Part shown: piece after piece, positions 22,835 to 27,286 of the stretch
How the letters are laid out: each line of letters begins with the position of its first letter
How positions within the stretch are numbered: position 1 is the stretch's first letter
Notes under the pieces: model-generated
Databases searched by the model: none
What the model saw: the letters and a program-made list of their open reading frames with translations, nothing else
What the model was told of the DNA's origin: nothing
Position numbers and translations under genes: made by a program
NCBI GenBank assembly: GCA_035292605.1
Contig: DATDPT010000020.1
Location: 1 to 27,286, forward strand
DNA from: JALYNX01 sp035292605
GTDB lineage: Bacteria > Actinomycetota > Acidimicrobiia > Spongiisociales > ZC4RG35
Direction: 5' to 3'
DNA: 27,286 nucleotides

Positions 22835-23056
22835 CTACTCCTCGACGGTGTCGACGGAGACTTTGCCCTCTGCGATCTCTTCCATTGCGATGGTGAGTGG
22901 CTTGCGTGACAGCGAATGCACCTGGGGAGGCACGAACTCGCCATAACCGACACCGAGTTGGTGGAAGTAGCTGTTGATCTGGCGAGCCCGGCGGGCTGAC
23001 ACGACCACGGTGGCGAACCGGTTGCCGATCTGGTCTATGACTTGTTCGAGTTTCAT
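22835..23056 (-). CDS. rpoZ: RNA polymerase omega subunit
   Basis: Small subunit that supports assembly and stability of RNA polymerase by holding beta-prime. 73 aa, on the short side for the family. The conserved core is QIGNRFATVVVSARRARQIN (about 9-28), followed by KPLTIAMEEIAEGKV (about 52-66). The start follows GAAGGACCC. It sits between gmk and coaBC, the standard actinobacterial order, with 22 nt to gmk. Confidence 0.95.
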   Translation of the reverse strand: MKLEQVIDQIGNRFATVVVSARRARQINSYFHQLGVGYGEFVPPQVHSLSRKPLTIAMEEIAEGKVSVDTVEE

Positions 23057-23078
23057 GGGTCCTTCGAGGAGGGAGTAA

Positions 23079-23645
23079 CTACAGGTTACCCGATGACGAC
23101 CCCGTAATCACTGCCTCGATCTCGGCGACGGCCCGATCGAGGCGGTCGTTGACGATGATGTGATCGAACAACCCGGGCGCTTCGGCGATCTCGGTCTCTG
23201 CCAACTCGAGTCGCTCCTCCATGTCTGCAGCCGAGGTGTCCCCGCGTCGTACCAACCGGTTCTCCAGCTCATCCATCGAGGGAGGGGTAACGAAGAACAT
23301 CAGGGCGTCGGGCCTCTTCTCACGTATCTGGCGCGCTCCCTGGATCTCGATCTCGAGAAGGACGTCCCTACCGGCGGCGTTCGCTGCGGAAACGGGAGCA
23401 GCTGGAGTGCCGTAGAACCGGTTGTTGTACTGCGCCCATTCCAGCAATTCACCGGCCTCGATCATGGCCTCGAAATCCTTCCGGCTCACGAACGAGTAGT
23501 GATCGCCGTGACGCTCCCCGGCCCGGGGAAGGCGGGTGGTCACCGAAACCGAGAACTCGAGATCGAGCCGTTCAACCAACTCCTTGACGATGCTCGACTT
23601 GCCGGAGCCTGAAGGCCCTGACACCACCAGAAGCCGGCCGCTCAC
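23079..23645 (-). CDS. gmk: Guanylate kinase
   Basis: Phosphorylates GMP to GDP. 188 aa. P-loop GPSGSGKSS (10-18), GMP-binding segment SVTTRLPRAGERHGDHYSFV (about 35-54) and the lid arginine region near ENRLVRRG are all present. The start is GTG at 23645, one base after the mihF stop (TGA-C-GTG). The nearby ATG overlaps that stop but is out of frame and ends at once. It lies in the conserved mihF-gmk-rpoZ run. Confidence 0.97.
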   Translation of the reverse strand: MSGRLLVVSGPSGSGKSSIVKELVERLDLEFSVSVTTRLPRAGERHGDHYSFVSRKDFEAMIEAGELLEWAQYNNRFYGTPAAPVSAANAAGRDVLLEIEIQGARQIREKRPDALMFFVTPPSMDELENRLVRRGDTSAADMEERLELAETEIAEAPGLFDHIIVNDRLDRAVAEIEAVITGSSSGNL

Positions 23646-23646
23646 G

Positions 23647-23958
23647 TCATGAGAACTCGGCGAGCAGGGCCTCTTTCTGCTTGTCGCCCAGGCCCCGAAG
23701 CCGACGGTTGTCCGCGATGCCCAGCGTCTCCATCATCCGCTTGGCTTTGATCTTCCCGGTGCCCGGCATCGAGGCTATGACGCGCTCCACCTTGAGGCCG
23801 GCGAGGATGTCGTCGGTCTCGGCGCGCCGGACGAGCTCGGAGAGCCGGAGGGACCCGGTCTTCAAGAGCTCCTTCACTTCCGCGCGAGCCCGTCTCGCTT
23901 CTGCTGCCTTGGCCAGCGCCGCTTTTCGTTGTTCGTCAGTTAGCTGAGGTGGCTGCAT
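23647..23958 (-). CDS. mihF: Integration host factor, actinobacterial type (mIHF)
   Basis: Nucleoid-associated DNA-binding protein specific to Actinomycetota, unrelated to E. coli IHF; it binds and compacts DNA. 103 aa. An N-terminal helix-rich arm (QRKAALAKAAEARRARAEVKE) is followed by the core LKTGSLRLSELVRRAE and a helix-two-turn-helix/HhH-like segment VIASMPGTGKIKAKRMMETL (about 60-80), then GLGDKQKEALL. The ATG at 23958 follows AGGAGAGGGA, a good ribosome site. Its presence is one of the best taxonomic pointers in the window. It probably starts a new transcription unit after the repeats at 24019-24153. Confidence 0.95.
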   Translation of the reverse strand: MQPPQLTDEQRKAALAKAAEARRARAEVKELLKTGSLRLSELVRRAETDDILAGLKVERVIASMPGTGKIKAKRMMETLGIADNRRLRGLGDKQKEALLAEFS

Positions 23959-24018
23959 TCCCTCTCCTGTCGGGAGGCTTGACCATAGCCCTCGAAAAGG
24001 CGGACAGGTCGCCTAAAA

Positions 24019-24092
24019 GCCCCCCTCCCGGCTTCGCCGGCTCTCCCCCTTCGCCTGCGGCGCCCCCCTCCCGGCTTCGCCGGCTCTCCCCC
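24019..24092. repeat. Tandem GC-rich repeat, 43-bp period
   Basis: A 31-bp unit, GCCCCCCTCCCGGCTTCGCC plus GGCTCTCCCCC, occurs identically at 24019-24049 and 24062-24092 with a 12-bp spacer between. Each copy contains CCGGC-TTC-GCCGG, a small hairpin. It lies in the 149-bp gap between pyrF and mihF. It looks like a REP-type dispersed intergenic repeat; this cannot be shown from a single locus. Confidence 0.85.
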
Positions 24093-24097
24093 CAACG

Positions 24098-24153
24098 CTC
24101 ACTTCGTTCACTGGGGGGAGAAATCCTCACTTCGTTCACTGGGGGGAGAAATC
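24098..24153. repeat. Perfect tandem 28-bp duplication at the pyrF 3' end
   Basis: CTCACTTCGTTCACTGGGGG plus GAGAAATC is present twice with no spacer (24098-24125 and 24126-24153). The copies carry the pyrF stop codon and encode its last dozen or so residues. The arm GGGGGGAG in either copy can pair with CTCCCCCC at 24086-24093, with an inner AACG/CGTT stem, so alternative large hairpins are possible. No T tract follows on either strand, so this is not a standard terminator. Confidence 0.9.
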
Positions 24154-24839
24154 GACTGTCCGGCTTCGAGTGCCAGGGCCCGCGCTGCGGCGACCACATC
24201 TGCCGCGGCCGTTATCGCCCTCCCCACCACCACCATATCGGCGCCGGCGTCGAGGGCCTCGGTCAGGGTCGCAACTCGCTTCTGGTCGTCGAGGGCCGCA
24301 TCGGAGGAGCGAATCCCCGGAGTGACCACTTTCAGCGACGGCGCGGCTTCCCGGGCGGCGCCCGCCTCCAGGACCGAGCACACGATGCCTTCGGCCCCGG
24401 CTTGGGCGGCAAGGGTTGTGATCGCCACCACCTGGCTCTCGAGACTTCGATCGATTCCCGTCTCTTTGAGCTGGGCCTCGCCGAGCGAGGTGAGCACGGT
24501 GACCACCAGCACCCCCGATTCTCCGTCACCCTCCCCGAGACCGGCCACGGCCGCCTCGATCATCTCGCGGCCCCCACCGCCGTGAACCGTGACCCAACGG
24601 GCACCGGCCCGTGCCAGCTGACGGGCGGCGCCTCCCACGGTGTTTGGGATGTCGTGCAGCTTGGCATCGGCGAAAACCGGGGCCCCAAGGGCGCCGACTC
24701 TTCGAATCACGTCCGGCCCTTCGCCCATCAGCAATTCGAGACCCACCTTGAAACCCCCCACATACGGGGTGAGCTGGGCTGCCAGGGAAACGGCGGCTTC
24801 GGCATCAGGGACATCGAGGGCGACCAGGATCGGGTTCAC
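24108..24839 (-). CDS. pyrF: Orotidine 5'-phosphate decarboxylase
   Basis: Last step of UMP synthesis. 243 aa TIM barrel. The catalytic DxKxxD motif is FADAKLHDIPNT (57-68; D58, K60, D63), preceded by the substrate lysine region FKVGLELLMGEG (30-41). GIRSSDA and the phosphate-site region VVVGRAIT (near 208-215) are present. The conserved protein ends near LALEAG; the remaining residues (about QSISPPSERSEDFSPQ) are encoded by the tandem 28-bp repeats. Its ATG overlaps the pyrD stop by 4 nt. Confidence 0.95.
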   Translation of the reverse strand: MNPILVALDVPDAEAAVSLAAQLTPYVGGFKVGLELLMGEGPDVIRRVGALGAPVFADAKLHDIPNTVGGAARQLARAGARWVTVHGGGGREMIEAAVAGLGEGDGESGVLVVTVLTSLGEAQLKETGIDRSLESQVVAITTLAAQAGAEGIVCSVLEAGAAREAAPSLKVVTPGIRSSDAALDDQKRVATLTEALDAGADMVVVGRAITAAADVVAAARALALEAGQSISPPSERSEDFSPQ

Positions 24840-25753
24840 CAGGGTCGCACCGCACCGATCAACTCACCCACATCCCGCACCCCCAACCTCCTCATCTCAC
24901 TCACCAGCTCGCGCAGGATGCGGGCACCCGCCCGTGGCTCCGAGAAGTGCACGGTCCCCAGGCCCACTGCCGAGGCTCCGGCGAGCAGATATTCCACAAC
25001 ATCGCGTCCCGTGGTCACCCCGCCACAACCCACGATCGGGGTGCCCGGAACGGCAGTGGCGACTTCGTAGACGCAGCGCATCGAAAGCGGCTTCAGCCCG
25101 GGCCCGCTGTAGCCCCCCGCTCCGCCGGAGAGGAGGGGGCGGCGGTCCTCTATGGATATCCCGAACCCCAGAGCGGTGTTGGTGAGGGTGAGGAAGCTCG
25201 CGCCTCCGGCGAGACAGGCTTGGGCGACACCCACGATCTCCTCGGCATTCGGGGAGAGTTTTGCCCCGACCAAGACGTCACCCGATGCGACCACCGCCTC
25301 GACGACCTCACGTGAGCGATCGGCATCGAGCGCAAACATGCGCCCGTCTTCCAGATTGGGGCATGACAGGTTGACCTCGACCACCTCGACACCCGCTGTG
25401 AGCAGGCCTTTTGCGACCAAGGCGAACTCATCGGGGTTGGTCCCGACTGCCGAGCCCCACACCGGCACTTCGAGCCGCCCCAGGATCGGGCCCATGGACT
25501 CGACCCACCTCTCGATGCCGGGATTCTGGATTCCAATGCCGTTCAACATGCCGGTACCCGTCGGTGCGAGACGGGGGGCAGGCCGCCCCGGCCACTCGAC
25601 AGACGCCACCGATTTGGCCACGGCCGCCCCGTAGACACTGACATCGGCCACCTCCGCCCACTCCCACACCGAGCCGACAGTCCCCGAGGCCGCAATCAAC
25701 GGCGATCGCAGCTGGAGAGGGCCCAGATCGGTGCTCAGGCCGTCTGATGCCAT
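24836..25753 (-). CDS. pyrD: Dihydroorotate dehydrogenase (class 1, 1B-like)
   Basis: Oxidises dihydroorotate to orotate. 305 aa FMN barrel. IAASGTVGSVWEWAEV (20-35), NGIGIQNPGIE (71-81) and NLSCPN with the class 1 catalytic cysteine C131 are present; there is no N-terminal membrane helix as in class 2. The length and the N-terminal segments resemble class 1B enzymes, which work with the iron-sulfur/FAD subunit PyrK. No pyrK lies between carB and pyrD, where it often sits. The ATG at 25753 follows GAGGAG at about 10 nt and overlaps the carB end by 19 nt. Confidence 0.94.
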   Translation of the reverse strand: MASDGLSTDLGPLQLRSPLIAASGTVGSVWEWAEVADVSVYGAAVAKSVASVEWPGRPAPRLAPTGTGMLNGIGIQNPGIERWVESMGPILGRLEVPVWGSAVGTNPDEFALVAKGLLTAGVEVVEVNLSCPNLEDGRMFALDADRSREVVEAVVASGDVLVGAKLSPNAEEIVGVAQACLAGGASFLTLTNTALGFGISIEDRRPLLSGGAGGYSGPGLKPLSMRCVYEVATAVPGTPIVGCGGVTTGRDVVEYLLAGASAVGLGTVHFSEPRAGARILRELVSEMRRLGVRDVGELIGAVRPW

Positions 25754-27286
25754 TCCTGGAGGCTCCTCGGCCTGTTTATCGCCACCGATCCTGCACGCAG
25801 GCTTCGGGCCACCGCCAGACCGCCCTGGATGGTGGTGACACAGGGCACGGCATGAGTGCGGGCAGCCCTTCGAATGGTCCTCCCGTCTGATCGGGCCCTC
25901 CCTCCACGAGGGGTGTTGATCACCAGTTGCACCTCCCCGTTCTCCAGACGCTCACCGATGTCCCGCGGCCCTTCACCCACCTTGTTCACGGGGTCCGTTT
26001 CGATCGCGTGATGACGCAGGTAGCGAGAGGTGCCATGGGTGGCAAGGAGCTCGAACCCCAGCATGGTGAACGCCTGGGCGACCGCAAGGCCCATCGGCTT
26101 GTCCTTGTCGGCGAAAGAGAGGAACACCCGGCCCCGGCTGGGTAGGACGTGACCTGCCCCGAGGAGCGCCTTGGCAAAGGCGACTCCGACGTCGGGGCCG
26201 ATGCCCATGACCTCCCCGGTCGCCTTCATCTCGGGTCCCAGGACCGGGTCTTCCTCAGGGAACCGGTCCCAAGGGAGCACCGCGTTCTTGACCGCAACAA
26301 AGTCCGGGCGGGCGGAAGCCGAAGGGACCAGGCCCTCCTGCCTGAGCTCTTCGATCGATGAGCCCATCATGACCCTGGCCGCGATCCGGGCCAGAGGGAC
26401 GGCGGTGGCCTTCGAGATGAAGGGCACGGTCCGGCTGCCCCGGGGATTGGCCTCGAGCAGGTACACCTCGTCTCCTTTGACCGCAAACTGGAGGTTGATC
26501 AGTCCTTTCACCTCCAGAGCCGCCGCCAGCTCCCGAGTTGCACTCAGTATCTCCTTGTGGGCCTCGTCTGAGATGGTGGGGGGTGGCGTGACGCAGTCGG
26601 AGTCACCCGAATGCACCCCGGCCTCCTCAACATGCTCCATGACCCCACCCAGGAGCAGCTCGCTCCCGTCATAGACCGCGTCGACGTCGATTTCGACCGC
26701 GGCCTCGAGAAACCGATCTATCAGGATCGGGGCTCCGGTCAACTCCGGGTCTGCTTCGCCGTAGATCTCGCGTACGTAATCGGCGAGCTCCTCGATGTTG
26801 TAGATGCCCTTCATCCTCCGTCCGCCGAGGACGAACGAAGGACGCACCATCACCGGAAGCCCGACCTGGTCGACCACATCAACCGCCTCGGTCACAGAAG
26901 TGGCCGACCCGGCCGGTGGCTGCTTCAGGCCCAACCCGCGGCACAACTCCGAGAACTGCTCGCGATCCTCGGCGAGGGCGATGGAAGCCGGGGAAGTCCC
27001 GGCGATGGGCACCCCCGCCTCGAACAGGGCATGGGCCAGGTTGAGCGGAGTCTGACCCCCGAGTTGGACTACCACCGCCACGGGGGTCTCCGCCTCGATG
27101 ACCTCCAGCACGTCCTCGATGGTGAGCGGTTCGAAGTACAACCGGTCCGAGGTGTCGTAGTCGGTGGACACCGTCTCCGGGTTGCAGTTGATCATCACGG
27201 TCTCGTATCCGGCGTCGCGAAGCGCAAACGAGGCATGTACACAGCAATAGTCGAACTCGATGCCCTGCCCGATGCGATTGGGGCCC
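25735..27286 (-). CDS. carB: Carbamoyl-phosphate synthase large subunit, C-terminal half (partial)
   Basis: Makes carbamoyl phosphate for pyrimidine and arginine synthesis. The reading frame is open to the right edge, giving 517 codons; the N-terminal half lies outside. The edge reads GPNRIGQGIEFDYCCVHASF, a carB hallmark, followed by MINCNPETVSTDYDTSDRLY. The second ATP-grasp domain follows (VMVRPSFVLGGRRMKG, LLEANPRGSRTVPF), then the allosteric MGS-like domain (VFLSFADKDKP onward, INTPRGGRARSDGRTIRRAA). A GTG at 27198 is internal, not a start. Pyrimidine genes pyrD and pyrF follow. Confidence 0.96.
   Translation of the reverse strand, partial: GPNRIGQGIEFDYCCVHASFALRDAGYETVMINCNPETVSTDYDTSDRLYFEPLTIEDVLEVIEAETPVAVVVQLGGQTPLNLAHALFEAGVPIAGTSPASIALAEDREQFSELCRGLGLKQPPAGSATSVTEAVDVVDQVGLPVMVRPSFVLGGRRMKGIYNIEELADYVREIYGEADPELTGAPILIDRFLEAAVEIDVDAVYDGSELLLGGVMEHVEEAGVHSGDSDCVTPPPTISDEAHKEILSATRELAAALEVKGLINLQFAVKGDEVYLLEANPRGSRTVPFISKATAVPLARIAARVMMGSSIEELRQEGLVPSASARPDFVAVKNAVLPWDRFPEEDPVLGPEMKATGEVMGIGPDVGVAFAKALLGAGHVLPSRGRVFLSFADKDKPMGLAVAQAFTMLGFELLATHGTSRYLRHHAIETDPVNKVGEGPRDIGERLENGEVQLVINTPRGGRARSDGRTIRRAARTHAVPCVTTIQGGLAVARSLRAGSVAINRPRSLQEWHQTA

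Noticed and set aside
24098..24153. Two 28-bp direct repeats resembling CRISPR repeats in length
   Set aside because: They are contiguous with no spacers and lie inside the pyrF end; no cas genes are present.
25735..25753. CTG start for pyrD overlapping the carB stop (CTGA)
   Set aside because: Unlike priA, pyrD has an ATG at 25753 with a GAGGAG ribosome site at acceptable spacing, so the rare start is unnecessary.

Overview
This is a high-GC (clearly well above 60%), densely packed bacterial chromosome segment made almost entirely of core metabolism and translation genes. Gene content and order point to an actinobacterium (Actinomycetota). It has an actinobacterial-type integration host factor (mIHF), a PriA that keeps its zinc fingers but lacks the helicase P-loop, an actinobacterial-style CoaBC, and the runs carB-pyrF-mihF-gmk-rpoZ-coaBC-metK-priA, fmt-rsmB-rpe-ribD-ribE-ribBA-ribH, infC-rpmI-rplT-trmH-pheST and mpg-tyrS. 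I recall the same backbone from Mycobacterium and relatives. The class cannot be fixed from this window; a deep-branching lineage (for example near Acidimicrobiia) is a guess.

Layout, reading the minus strand from the right edge: the carB C-terminal half, pyrD and pyrF (pyrimidine synthesis) end in a cluster of GC-rich repeats. Then come mihF-gmk-rpoZ-coaBC-metK-priA and a 41-codon lysine-rich ORF. Next is the only plus-strand block, a Fur-family regulator plus a four-gene ECF-type cobalt/nickel importer (cbiM, PDGLE protein, cbiQ, cbiO), sitting between priA and def. The minus strand resumes with def-fmt-rsmB-rpe-[response regulator/GGDEF]-ribD-ribE-ribBA-ribH. After a structured leader it continues with infC-rpmI-rplT-trmH-pheS-pheT-mpg-tyrS. 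The last element is an rRNA operon promoter, a leader of about 320 nt and the 5' end of 16S rRNA, cut by the left edge.

The operons are tightly coupled: ten junctions overlap by 1 or 4 nt (ATGA, GTGA or TGATG) and two more abut with no gap. Together the genes cover pyrimidine, SAM, CoA and riboflavin synthesis, initiator Met-tRNA formylation and deformylation, IF-3 with L35 and L20, two aminoacyl-tRNA synthetases, rRNA/tRNA-type methylation, base-excision repair and metal uptake.

I found no convincing new defence or mobile system. The points most worth a second look are: (1) the infC leader, with an intrinsic-terminator hairpin, a competing pairing and an apparent AUC start codon; (2) a response regulator/diguanylate cyclase translationally locked into the rpe-rib operon; (3) the Fur-ECF metal cassette with a palindrome at its start; (4) a TyrRS with both histidines of its HIGH motif replaced; (5) repeats that supply the C-terminus of PyrF; and (6) a PyrD that looks like the PyrK-dependent type with no pyrK beside it.
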